Shown piece by piece: positions 6,272 to 11,692 of a stretch of DNA of 11,737 nucleotides. The position numbers and the translations under genes were made by a program. Under the pieces are notes generated by a model, which worked only from the letters and a program-made list of their open reading frames with translations, did not search any database and was not told the DNA's origin. The stretch covers positions 1-11,737 of the forward strand of contig JACQGG010000253.1 of NCBI GenBank assembly GCA_016199665.1. The letters run 5' to 3'. Within the stretch, counting starts at the first letter, position 1. Each line of letters begins with the position of its first letter. The stretch is from Acidobacteriota bacterium. Its GTDB lineage: Bacteria > Acidobacteriota > UBA6911 > JACQSX01.

Positions 6272-8026
6272 ATGAAAAAGATGGCGCTGCTTCTGGTAAT
6301 TTCCGTCGTTTCAATCCTGGTGACTTTGCCGGTTGGGGCGCAGGTGAAGGATTTTCAGCCTGTCACGCAAGCAATGCTCCTGCAGCCGGACCCGGCCGAC
6401 TGGCTCATGCTGAGCCGCACGTACGACTACCAGCGCTTCAGCCCTCTGAACCAGATTCGTCGAGACAACGTAGGCCGGCTGCGCATGGTCTGGGCCCGGG
6501 GAATGGGCCGCGGGCGTCACGAGAACACGCCCCTGGTGCATCGGGGCGTCATGTATGTGGCGAATCCCGGGGCCGTCATCCAGGCTCTGGATGCGACCAA
6601 CGGGGATCTGATTTGGGAATATCGGCGCAAGATGCCCGCAGACTTGACCGATGTCGAGGATTCGTCCGGGAAAACGCGCAGCCTGGGGATCTATGAGGAC
6701 CTGATTTTCTACCCGGCGCCCGACGGCCACCTGGTGGCTCTGGATGCGCGCACGGGTCGGCTCCGCTGGGAGACGAAGGTCCACGACTACGCCACGACGC
6801 AGCACGGGTCGGCGCCGCTGATTGTCGACGGAAAGGTTCTCACCGGGCGCGCCAGTTCTGAAGAGCGCTGCTTCATCGCGGCTCACGATGCCCTGACGGG
6901 AAAAGAATTGTGGCGCACCTACACGGCGCCCGCGCCCGGCGAGCCGGGCGGAGACACGTGGGGAAACGTCCCGGTTGCAAAGAGAACTACATCGCCCTGG
7001 GGCAACCCGGGATCGTTTGACCCTGTCCGCAAGATGGTTTACTGGGGCATTGCCAATCCTACGCCCAACACGCGCCTGGCGCGTCACGGGGATCCGGACG
7101 CCGTGTCGCGGTCGGCCCCTGCCAATCTTTACAGTAATTCGACGGTGGCGCTCGACCCGAGCAGCGGCCAGATCGCCTGGTACTACCAGCACTCTCCAGG
7201 CGACGACTGGGACCTGGACCATGTCCAGGAGAGGGTTCTGGTTAAATCTGTCGTGGACCCGGACGCCGGTGCGGTCAAATGGATCAGCAGTTCCGTCCCG
7301 AGGGGACAGGTGCGCGACATTCTCCTGACGGTGGGTGAGGCGGGAGGGCTTTGGGCGCTGGACCGGGAGAGCGGCCGGTTTCTCTGGGCGACCCCGTTTC
7401 CCTACGATGTGCCTGAATTTCATCTCTCTAAGATCGACCTGGAGAGCGGAAAGACCTTTATCAACTGGGAGGCCGTGGCCAAGAAGGACGGTGAAAGACA
7501 TATCGTTTGCTTTCATGACACCAAAGGGTATTGGCCCATGGCTTATCATCCCGGGAAGAATGCCCTTTACATCCCCTACAATGATTACTGTCTGGATCAG
7601 ACCGCAAACCTCCAGGAGAGATCGGGAACCGGGCCCCGCGTGACTATCCCGCGTCCCGGAGCCGACCCGCAGGCTTTGGCTGGAATCGCAAAGGTCGATG
7701 TTACTACCGGCCGGATCCAGCGCTTCTACAACCAGAAGGCGCCCACGCAGGGGGCCGTGCTGGCGACGGCCGGCGACTTGGTGTTCTGGGGGGACATCAA
7801 CCGCAGGTTCCGAGCCTTCGATGCGGACACGGGCAAGATTCTGTGGGAGACCATTGTCGGCGACAATGTTCTCAACGGCACGATCACCTACGCGGTGGAC
7901 GGAAAGCAATACGTGGCCGTAGTGACGGGAGAAGCCGGCAGAACGCGCCAGTTGCTTTACCATAACCGGGAGATTCGCATTCCGGTCGCGCACAACGCGA
8001 TCTATGTCTTCGCCCTTCCCGAGTAA
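6272..8026 (+). CDS. Exported PQQ-dependent dehydrogenase (quinoprotein)
   Basis: A 584-residue quinoprotein of the methanol/ethanol dehydrogenase type, oxidising an unknown alcohol or similar substrate in the periplasm with PQQ and a metal ion. Residues 1-23 form a signal peptide ending VGA-Q. The entry blade reads YDYQRFSPLNQI...NVGRLRMVWARG. Tryptophan-docking motifs of the eight-bladed propeller follow (ALDARTGRLRWE, ALTGKELWR, ALDRESGRFLWA, AFDADTGKILWE). By family analogy the metal/PQQ ligands are E197 or E198 (SSEERCF) and N262 (WGIANP), and the catalytic Asp is D314 (GDDWDLDHV). It has no Cys-Cys pair, so it lacks the vicinal disulfide of classical methanol dehydrogenases. It also has no CxxCH, so electrons must leave through a separate cytochrome not present here. 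It stands alone, without PQQ-synthesis or cytochrome neighbours. Confidence 0.93.
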   Translation: MKKMALLLVISVVSILVTLPVGAQVKDFQPVTQAMLLQPDPADWLMLSRTYDYQRFSPLNQIRRDNVGRLRMVWARGMGRGRHENTPLVHRGVMYVANPGAVIQALDATNGDLIWEYRRKMPADLTDVEDSSGKTRSLGIYEDLIFYPAPDGHLVALDARTGRLRWETKVHDYATTQHGSAPLIVDGKVLTGRASSEERCFIAAHDALTGKELWRTYTAPAPGEPGGDTWGNVPVAKRTTSPWGNPGSFDPVRKMVYWGIANPTPNTRLARHGDPDAVSRSAPANLYSNSTVALDPSSGQIAWYYQHSPGDDWDLDHVQERVLVKSVVDPDAGAVKWISSSVPRGQVRDILLTVGEAGGLWALDRESGRFLWATPFPYDVPEFHLSKIDLESGKTFINWEAVAKKDGERHIVCFHDTKGYWPMAYHPGKNALYIPYNDYCLDQTANLQERSGTGPRVTIPRPGADPQALAGIAKVDVTTGRIQRFYNQKAPTQGAVLATAGDLVFWGDINRRFRAFDADTGKILWETIVGDNVLNGTITYAVDGKQYVAVVTGEAGRTRQLLYHNREIRIPVAHNAIYVFALPE

Positions 8027-8039
8027 AGATAGTAAAGAT
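8022..8039 (+). repeat. 9-bp tandem duplication across the stop codon
   Basis: AGTAAAGAT occurs twice in a row. The first unit contains the TAA stop of the PQQ dehydrogenase, so the second is a slippage-type duplication that provides a second TAA just downstream in another frame. Confidence 0.7.
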
Positions 8040-8112
8040 GGGGACGTCTCCCACTGTCCCTAGGTTTCCACGAAGAATGGGGAAGAATGGGGAAGAATGG
8101 GGACGTCTCCCA
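8039..8112. repeat. Two GGGGACGTCTCCC elements with an AAGAATGGGG triplet
   Basis: TGGGGACGTCTCCCA appears at 8039-8053 and again at 8098-8112. Between them the 10-base unit AAGAATGGGG is repeated three times (8073-8102) and runs into the second element. The element is an imperfect palindrome. It lies just after the PQQ gene, so it could fold at the transcript end, but there is no T-run. Confidence 0.75.
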
Positions 8113-8334
8113 CGTTTCCCATTTTTTCTGCTGCAAAAAAGCGTAGTTACTTCCTGGTGCGAAAACCACTTTTTTGAGCTCAGCGCCAAGGAGCCGACGA
8201 CGCAGGGCCTGCGCAGAGGCATGGTTCTCCGCACATTCTCGAGCGTGAAAAATCCCGGCGCAGTACTACCGGGAAGATTTCAAGCGGGATTTGAAAGGAG
8301 GCTACGCGCGCACGTGAGGCGTGTCTTCAAGTGC
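8113..8334. other. Intergenic stretch with no convincing gene
   Basis: No frame looks like a gene. A 22-residue in-frame tail (8249-8317, QYYREDFKRDLKGGYART then stop) reads like a protein C-terminus. It could be a gene scrap, but I do not recognise the family. Confidence 0.4.
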
Positions 8335-8365
8335 TCTTTGGACAGCTCCGGCGGACGGTCACTCC
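8335..8365 (+). repeat. Dispersed repeat, copy B (downstream of PQQ gene)
   Basis: Second copy of the 6107-6136 repeat, in the same orientation. TCTTTGGAC is followed by AGCTCCGGCGGACGGTCACT and CC. The flanking sequences are unrelated. Confidence 0.8.
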
Positions 8366-8417
8366 TCCAATGGGATCTCGCGCATCTTCTGGCCGATGCC
8401 CCGGACCAGCAACCAGG

Positions 8418-8449
8418 TTCAGAGCCCGGAGCGTAAGCGACGGGTCCTG
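8418..8449 (+). repeat. CGTAAG-type palindromic repeat, left arm
   Basis: TTCAGAGCCCGGAGCGTAAG continues into CGACGGGTCCTG. The same sequence occurs inverted at 8538-8570. Its translations (SPERKRRV; in reverse, APGSE) are spurious peptides of the kind this repeat produces. Confidence 0.8.
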
Positions 8450-8537
8450 CAACAATACCGCCGCCGCACACTGGCGGATTCCGGCGCATCTGATGTTTCC
8501 ACACGTTCTCAGCGAGGAGTTCAGCTCAGGTCAATCC

Positions 8538-8570
8538 CAGGGACCCGTCGCTCACGCTCCGGGCTCTGAA
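8538..8570 (-). repeat. CGTAAG-type palindromic repeat, right arm (inverted)
   Basis: Inverted copy of 8418-8449, differing by one base in the loop (GTGAG for GTAAG) and one inserted base. The two arms enclose about 90 bases and could pair over about 30 bp. This arm lies 14 bases beyond the stop of the flavoprotein remnant, the usual place for such elements. Confidence 0.8.
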
Positions 8571-8584
8571 CATCGCAGCGGCCC

Positions 8585-8875
8585 TTAAACGGCGCGATGA
8601 TCGGCGGCGGCCAAGGAGCGGCCGGCAATCCAGCCGGTCGTCCGGGCGCTCTGGAAATTGAATCCTCCGGTGAGTCCGTCAATATCGAGAATTTCACCGG
8701 CAAAGTGCAGACCCGGGCAAAGCCGGCTTTGCATGGTTCTGAAGTCCACTTCACCCAGGCGCACACCCCCGCAGGTGACGAATTCCTCCTTGAAAGCGTT
8801 CTTCCCGCCAATCTCGTACGTGCCGGCCGAAAGCGCTTCCGTCAGCCGTCTTAGCTGGACGTTGGAAAGATCGCC
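8585..8875 (-). pseudogene. C-terminal remnant of a HI0933-family flavoprotein
   Basis: The minus-strand frame ending at TAA 8585 reads DLSNVQLRRLTEALSAGTYE, then KNAFKEEFVTCGGVRL, TMQSRLCPGLHFAGEILDID, GLTGGFNFQSARTTGWIAG. These are the hallmark C-terminal blocks of the HI0933/YhiN family of NAD(P)/FAD-dependent oxidoreductases: EFVT.GGV, GL.FAGE.LD.DG.TGG.N.Q, the FAD-binding end of the fold. An in-frame TAG at 8876-8878 and loss of similarity upstream leave only 96 codons of a family that normally has about 400. There is no start codon or ribosome site, so the fragment is almost certainly dead. The functional family enzymes are cytosolic FAD proteins, some linked to tRNA or cofactor redox chemistry; nothing here narrows that down. 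Confidence 0.85.
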
Positions 8876-9248
8876 CTATCGATGATCCGGGAGCTGGCCG
8901 GCCGAAAGGGAGCGCGGCGAGCCTGTCACCGCTGAGACCGGATTATCTCAGTTGTACAGGGATTTACACCGGCGATAGTGCGGTTTTCGGTCGGCGTTCG
9001 GCCGCGCGGCGGTGCAAGTAACTTGTCGTATAAACAAAGAGAGCAGAAAATCGACCAGAGAAAGAGCGAAAAAGAGAAAAAGTCAGCGCGGGAGACTCCG
9101 CCTAAAACCTTCCGCTTGAGAAGGAACGAGTTGTAAGCCTCAATAAAACAGGGGCTTACACCCCTCTAGAAACCCCGGCCGCCTGGTGTTGCTCTTTATT
9201 ATATGTGTGTCAGAAACAGTCTGATTCCCGGGAAATCGTTTTTTTTGG
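8876..9248. other. Non-coding stretch, purine-rich in the middle
   Basis: No reading frame resembles a protein. About 9038-9090 is strikingly purine-rich on the plus strand (AAAGAGAGCAGAAAATCGAC and similar). An inverted repeat at 9133-9159 is listed separately. Confidence 0.5.
9133..9159. repeat. Inverted repeat GTAAGCC/GGCTTAC
   Basis: Seven-base perfect arms are separated by 13 A-rich bases (TCAATAAAACAGG). No T-run follows on either strand, so it is not a clear terminator. The shape would also suit a recombination or protein-binding site. Confidence 0.45.
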
Positions 9249-9419
9249 GTGTGGCCTGCTGCCGGAGATCCGGGCTGCGGCATCTCGCATGGAGATCGCG
9301 TCCTGGTATGGTCTCGGACCGAGCTGCACGGAGAGGTGGGTCCCTTTTCCATTTCCGGCGACGAGTTTTCTTGCGAGTCCATCTGGAGTAGTCCGATTCT
9401 CGGTTACAAGAAGGCCTGA
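9249..9419 (+). pseudogene. Possible protein C-terminal fragment
   Basis: A short frame (GTG 9249, opened after a TGA just upstream) contains GISHGDRVLVWSRTELHGEV then GPFSISGDEFSCESIWSSPI and LGYKKA before the stop. The residue mix is protein-like and codon ends are GC-rich, but there is no ribosome site and I do not recognise the family. It may be the tail of a lost gene or chance. Confidence 0.22.
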
Positions 9420-9556
9420 GATGGAAGTTCCAGCGCTGACTGCCACCTGTGAAGCGTGAGCCGGGCAGTGGCGCCGTCGCTGGCCTTCTGCTGCCCGAGG
9501 ATGTCTGTACCCAGGATTACCAGGATGGCTGCGATGAATGCCCTTCTTCCGGTCAT
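9404..9556 (-). CDS. Small secreted peptide or truncated secreted protein
   Basis: A 50-residue frame with an ideal ribosome site (AGGAGG, 6-base spacer before ATG 9556). It encodes a short signal-like sequence: basic residues 4-5, hydrophobic 6-19 (AFIAAILVILGTDI), then LGQQ. The remainder (ASDGATARLTLHRWQSALEL) is mixed and stops at TAA 9404. It could be a genuine small exported peptide or the first 50 codons of a longer protein cut by a frameshift. Beyond the stop, no frame continues convincingly. It follows the 34-residue frame at 9593-9697 by 36 bases on the same strand. Function unknown. Confidence 0.45.
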   Translation of the reverse strand: MTGRRAFIAAILVILGTDILGQQKASDGATARLTLHRWQSALELPSQAFL

Positions 9557-9592
9557 AAACTTCCTCCTGCATTGCGATCCGTCAATCGCGCT

Positions 9593-9697
9593 TCAAAGCG
9601 GGCTGGTTTGCACGAGTAGAGAAATAGAAAGGAACAACACCGCAATATGAGCCCGGATCAATTTCGTTAGCTTTTGCGTTGCCTGCCTGAGAACCAT
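9593..9697 (-). CDS. Possible 34-residue membrane peptide
   Basis: A short frame from ATG 9697 with GGAGAG about 9 bases upstream. It encodes a basic start (VLRQATQKLTKLIR) followed by one hydrophobic segment (AHIAVLFLSISLLVQ) and a quick stop. It looks like a signal anchor with nothing after it. The same frame is open much further upstream only because repeat sequences are read through. It may be a leader or tiny membrane peptide transcribed with the 50-residue frame downstream, or a truncated secreted protein. Weak call. Confidence 0.28.
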   Translation of the reverse strand: MVLRQATQKLTKLIRAHIAVLFLSISLLVQTSPL

Positions 9698-9790
9698 ATC
9701 GCTATTCTCTCCGCTCCACCTCAGAATGACGGCTATCTGAGCGCCTGACCGGGAATCTCTGCTAACCCTCTCCTGACCCAAGGTCGTCAC

Positions 9791-9814
9791 GGAACCGCGA
9801 GCGTAAGCGAGCGG
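9791..9814. repeat. CGTAAG-type palindrome (PLAYARGS repeat)
   Basis: The centre is CCGCGAGCGTAAGCGAGCGG. On the minus strand it translates as PLAYARGS, the signature junk peptide of this repeat family. The short arms flank the same CGTAAG centre seen at 5573 and 8418. Confidence 0.75.
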
Positions 9815-10010
9815 CGGGGAGAATGGTGAACTTCCATGGAGGTTGTTTCCTCTTGGTGACCCTGTGGCAGCCAGCAGTATTCTGTTGGTTTTATGGAGGC
9901 AGCGAGTTCCATTGTCCGCGCCGCTTGCTGCCGCGCGCGGTTCGGACAGTCCCGCTGCACCGGCCCGTTGCCGCCACGAGCCCTCTGGGAAACAGCCTTT
10001 CCTGCAAGAA
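9815..10010. other. Non-coding stretch with a GC-rich hairpin
   Basis: Nothing gene-like was found in six frames. At 9914-9947 GTCCG and CGGAC flank a GC-rich interior that can form an imperfect hairpin. Confidence 0.45.
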
Positions 10011-10052
10011 GAATTCAATTCCGTCGCTGGGTTGTAAACTGAGAGGGTGACA
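10011..10052 (+). repeat. 42-bp repeat, left copy
   Basis: GAATTCAATTCCGTCGCTGG is followed by GTTGTAAACTGAGAGGGTGACA. A close copy, one base longer, lies at 10870-10912 in the same orientation. The unit contains GAATTC and a degenerate GTTTGCAAAC palindrome. The two copies bracket the 215-residue gene, and this copy abuts the transposase scrap. Confidence 0.82.
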
Positions 10053-10183
10053 GGCATGGGTGGCGTCATCTTGACGAGTTCGAGTTCTGGTTCAATAACC
10101 CTAGGAATCCGTACCTTTTCCGGGACAGCATCACACGCCTTGCGAAAGCCGATAAGTTGGAGCACAAAGCCCTCACGGCTTAA
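10043..10183 (+). pseudogene. C-terminal scrap of an ISXO2/IS1595-type transposase
   Basis: The frame opens after TGA 10040 and reads HGWRHLDEFEFWFNNPRNPY, then LFRDSITRLAKADKLEHKAL and TA before TAA 10181. The block H(L)DEFeFrFNnR.NPyLFRDt...L closely resembles the C-terminal end of ISXO2-like (IS1595-family) DDE transposases, which follows the last catalytic acidic residue. About 43 codons remain; intact proteins are around 300 residues. No start, catalytic residues or terminal inverted repeats are present, so it is dead. Its last 11 bases overlap, tail to tail, the end of the membrane-protein gene at 10173. It shows that an insertion sequence once sat here. Confidence 0.65.
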
Positions 10184-10820
10184 TAACCACAAATGCAGGA
10201 GGGCATTCGTCGTCAGACACAATTATTGGCTTACTACCCAACATCTTGTGAAAGACCGATACAGACGGCTTGACACTTCCGTCGACGGATCGGAATCTGA
10301 CGATCTCAATAGCTGGTGGACTAATAGCGCGAGTGCTAACCGTTGCTGTGAATCCGCTAGATGTTCTGTATTCGAGGCCAGGCGGGACAGTAAGATCAAA
10401 TTGATGAATTAGGGCGGTTGAGCATGGAGCAAGTTCTACCGGTTGTGGTGACACAAAGTACGGACGAATATTAAGACGTTCAAGAAGAGTCCAGTTTTGA
10501 GAGCTCGCGAAATCTCTAGAGTCCCACATCCCAACAACTAGACCATAGGCCGGTAATTTACTCCAGTTTCTGATACTAACCTCAATCTTAGAAGCATCAG
10601 GAGTGAGTACCGCAATCTGCAATACTGGCGGTCTTAGTGAGTCTCCAAGCACTTTGCGCTCCTGTGCTTCATTTTCTAGCGTGTCTAACCAAACACCAGC
10701 AAGGGCGAGCAACATAAACGCACACATAAAAATTACCTTTGATCGTAATTTCTTTGGAGGCCAGAATGTCACCCACGCCCCCAAGCCGACCGTGAAGACA
10801 GCCACCAGATACGATGCCAT
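10173..10820 (-). CDS. Membrane-anchored protein of unknown function (215 aa)
   Basis: I do not recognise the family. Two hydrophobic segments lie near the N-terminus, at about residues 3-20 (SYLVAVFTVGLGAWVTFW) and 29-45 (VIFMCAFMLLALAGVWL), joined by a basic PPKKLRSK loop. Residues about 46-215 form a soluble domain with beta-rich stretches (SKIEVSIRNWSKLPAYGLVV, SGFTATVSTRAISPPAIEIV) and end at VVIKP. A hairpin anchor with a cytoplasmic or periplasmic domain of about 170 residues is likely. The start at ATG 10820 lacks a close ribosome site: AGGAGG lies about 24 bases upstream, which is too far. The region is visibly more AT-rich than the left half of the window, suggesting separate acquisition. 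It is flanked by the 42-bp repeats. Confidence 0.72.
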   Translation of the reverse strand: MASYLVAVFTVGLGAWVTFWPPKKLRSKVIFMCAFMLLALAGVWLDTLENEAQERKVLGDSLRPPVLQIAVLTPDASKIEVSIRNWSKLPAYGLVVGMWDSRDFASSQNWTLLERLNIRPYFVSPQPVELAPCSTALIHQFDLTVPPGLEYRTSSGFTATVSTRAISPPAIEIVRFRSVDGSVKPSVSVFHKMLGSKPIIVSDDECPPAFVVIKP

Positions 10821-10869
10821 AGGCGCAATTGTGCGTTGTCTGCACCTCCTGTGTCAAAGGGATAATCCC

Positions 10870-10912
10870 GAATTCAATTCCGTCGCGGCGTTTGCAAACT
10901 AAGAGGGTGACA
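10870..10912 (+). repeat. 42-bp repeat, right copy
   Basis: GAATTCAATTCCGTCGCGGC is followed by GTTTGCAAAC (a perfect palindrome) and TAAGAGGGTGACA. It is the same orientation and nearly the same sequence as 10011-10052, about 859 bp away. It lies between the 215-residue gene and the end of the first 86-residue gene. Confidence 0.82.
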
Positions 10913-10942
10913 CGTTTCGGTGGCCCCCTATACTCACAGTAA

Positions 10943-11203
10943 CTATAGTGGAGGAGTCCGACGCCTTGCCACGAACCGAAAGACAATTGCGAAAACCGCG
11001 GTGTAGAAGGCGACGTCTAACAGTAGAACCGAAAGAATCTGAACCGGATCGTGAACTCCTCCCCAGTAAGCTCTAGGCAGTACGTAGCCCGGTTGTATCA
11101 AGAACTCAGCGAGAGGACCAAGACCCGGAATGAATCCTATCGTGAGAGTTAGAATCACCATCAGAAGGCTACAAACGAATGCAAGTAGATATCGGTGTTT
11201 CAT
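10943..11203 (-). CDS. Small two-TM protein, paralog 1 (86 aa)
   Basis: I do not recognise the family. It has two membrane segments, about residues 6-27 (LLAFVCSLLMVILTLTIGFI) and 55-76 (ILSVLLLDVAFYTAVFAIVF). The loop between them carries QPGYVLPRAYWGGVHDP and the tail is Arg-rich (RFVARRRTPPL). A paralog of identical length lies 483 bases upstream (11426-11686). Shared residues are PGY.LP.AYW.G.HDP.Q.L.VLLL...FY.A.FAI.FR, strongest in the loop and second helix. ATG 11203 is chosen over the upstream ATG 11245 because the paralog starts at the same place and because the 3' end of another frame stops 5 bases before it. No strong ribosome site is present, consistent with translation coupled to that upstream frame. 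Confidence 0.78.
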   Translation of the reverse strand: MKHRYLLAFVCSLLMVILTLTIGFIPGLGPLAEFLIQPGYVLPRAYWGGVHDPVQILSVLLLDVAFYTAVFAIVFRFVARRRTPPL

Positions 11204-11208
11204 GGTGT

Positions 11209-11253
11209 TCAATCTGGACAGGCCGCCCGATTGCCAAGTGCGCACTGCCGCGC
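11209..11253 (-). pseudogene. 3' end of 'gene X', copy 1 (truncated)
   Basis: The minus-strand frame ends ARQCALGNRAACPD then TGA, 5 bases before the 86-residue gene. The same 14 residues and stop precede the other paralog at 11693-11737. Across this stretch the two copies differ at seven bases, all third-codon positions and all silent (GAT/GAC, CCA/CCT, GCC/GCA, GCG/GCA, GCA/GCT, TGC/TGT, GCG/GCA). That pattern indicates a selected coding frame. Upstream of 11253 the same frame is open to 11385 but runs antisense to ankyrin-like sequence, so copy 1 is probably cut short there. Function unknown. Confidence 0.55.
11216..11253. repeat. 38-bp direct repeat, left copy
   Basis: The 38-base segment recurs at 11700-11737, 484 bp away, with five differences. 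It marks the period of the tandem locus. The repeat is the coding 3' end of gene X rather than a mobile element. Confidence 0.8.
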
Positions 11254-11466
11254 GGCGTCCTGGAAGACGTGTTCGCTCGGTGGAAAGGGGGGACAGACTA
11301 CTCTGTCGCCATATCCTGTCTCGTCAGCATGCTCTTGGCTAACGGCGCGGGCGTCAATATCAGGGATCACCTTGGAGAGACTGCACTACGGATCGCCAAA
11401 CGCATCGCTTCGAACGCAACCTTGCCTATGCAGTTGTGCCTCTGTCTCGCCGTAGGCGAAAGATGA
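11254..11466 (+). pseudogene. Ankyrin-repeat protein fragment
   Basis: The plus-strand frame reads VLEDVFARWKGGTDYSVAIS, CLVSMLLANGAGVNIRDHLG, ETALRIAKRIAS. The block LLANGAGVNIRDHLGETALR matches the ankyrin-repeat consensus (LL..GAdvN..D..G.TAL..A) at nearly every conserved position, so this strand was coding at about 11300-11410. One clear repeat is present. The open frame extends left to ATG 11179, but that part overlaps the start of the minus-strand 86-residue gene and the selected minus-strand gene X end, so I do not count it. On the right it stops at TGA 11464, overlapping the end of the second paralog by 41 bases. It is most likely an internal or C-terminal scrap caught in the duplication; ankyrin repeats mediate protein binding. 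Confidence 0.5.
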
Positions 11467-11686
11467 TAGCGAACAACGCCACGTAAAAGACGATGTTCAA
11501 CAGCAAAACCAGAAGCAACTGGAGAGGATCGTGGATCCCGTCCCAGTAGGCTTCGGGCAAGTAATAACCCGGCTCCAGGGCAATCTCGCCTATCCGCCCC
11601 GCCACGGGAACAAACATCAAGACGAAAGCTACGATGACCAATCCGCTCCCACAAAAAAATGCGAACCAATAGGGGTGTCTCTTCAT
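11426..11686 (-). CDS. Small two-TM protein, paralog 2 (86 aa)
   Basis: Paralog of 10943-11203, same length, unknown family. Membrane segments are at about residues 6-28 (YWFAFFCGSGLVIVAFVLMF) and 56-77 (LLLVLLLNIVFYVALFAIIF). The loop is EPGYYLPEAYWDGIHDPLQ and the tail RLRRDRGTTA. Conservation with paralog 1 is high in the loop and second helix and low in the first helix, so the duplication is old or the first helix evolves fast. It starts at ATG 11686, 6 bases after the stop of the gene X copy at 11693. A lipid-facing hairpin of this size could be an immunity protein, a small transporter subunit or a regulator; the sequence does not decide. Confidence 0.78.
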   Translation of the reverse strand: MKRHPYWFAFFCGSGLVIVAFVLMFVPVAGRIGEIALEPGYYLPEAYWDGIHDPLQLLLVLLLNIVFYVALFAIIFRLRRDRGTTA

Positions 11687-11692
11687 AAACGC

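Noticed and set aside
6311..7993. 560-residue minus-strand open frame
   Set aside because: Antisense of the PQQ dehydrogenase, a common effect of high GC at third positions.
8521..8811. 96-residue minus-strand frame beginning MAGRTLSRRNSSPAGVCAW
   Set aside because: It lies out of frame with the flavoprotein remnant, which carries the conserved motifs in another frame of the same strand.
9205..9459. Possible RlpA-like ASWYG motif (EIASWYGLGP) on the plus strand
   Set aside because: Only five residues match. The following TANGE and DRGPF motifs of RlpA are absent in any frame.
9593..10222. 209-residue minus-strand open frame
   Set aside because: It is read-through of repeats: the 42-bp repeat gives VTLSVYNPATELNS and the palindrome gives PLAYARGSV. 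It also runs antisense to the transposase scrap. Only its last 34 codons were kept, as a weak separate call.
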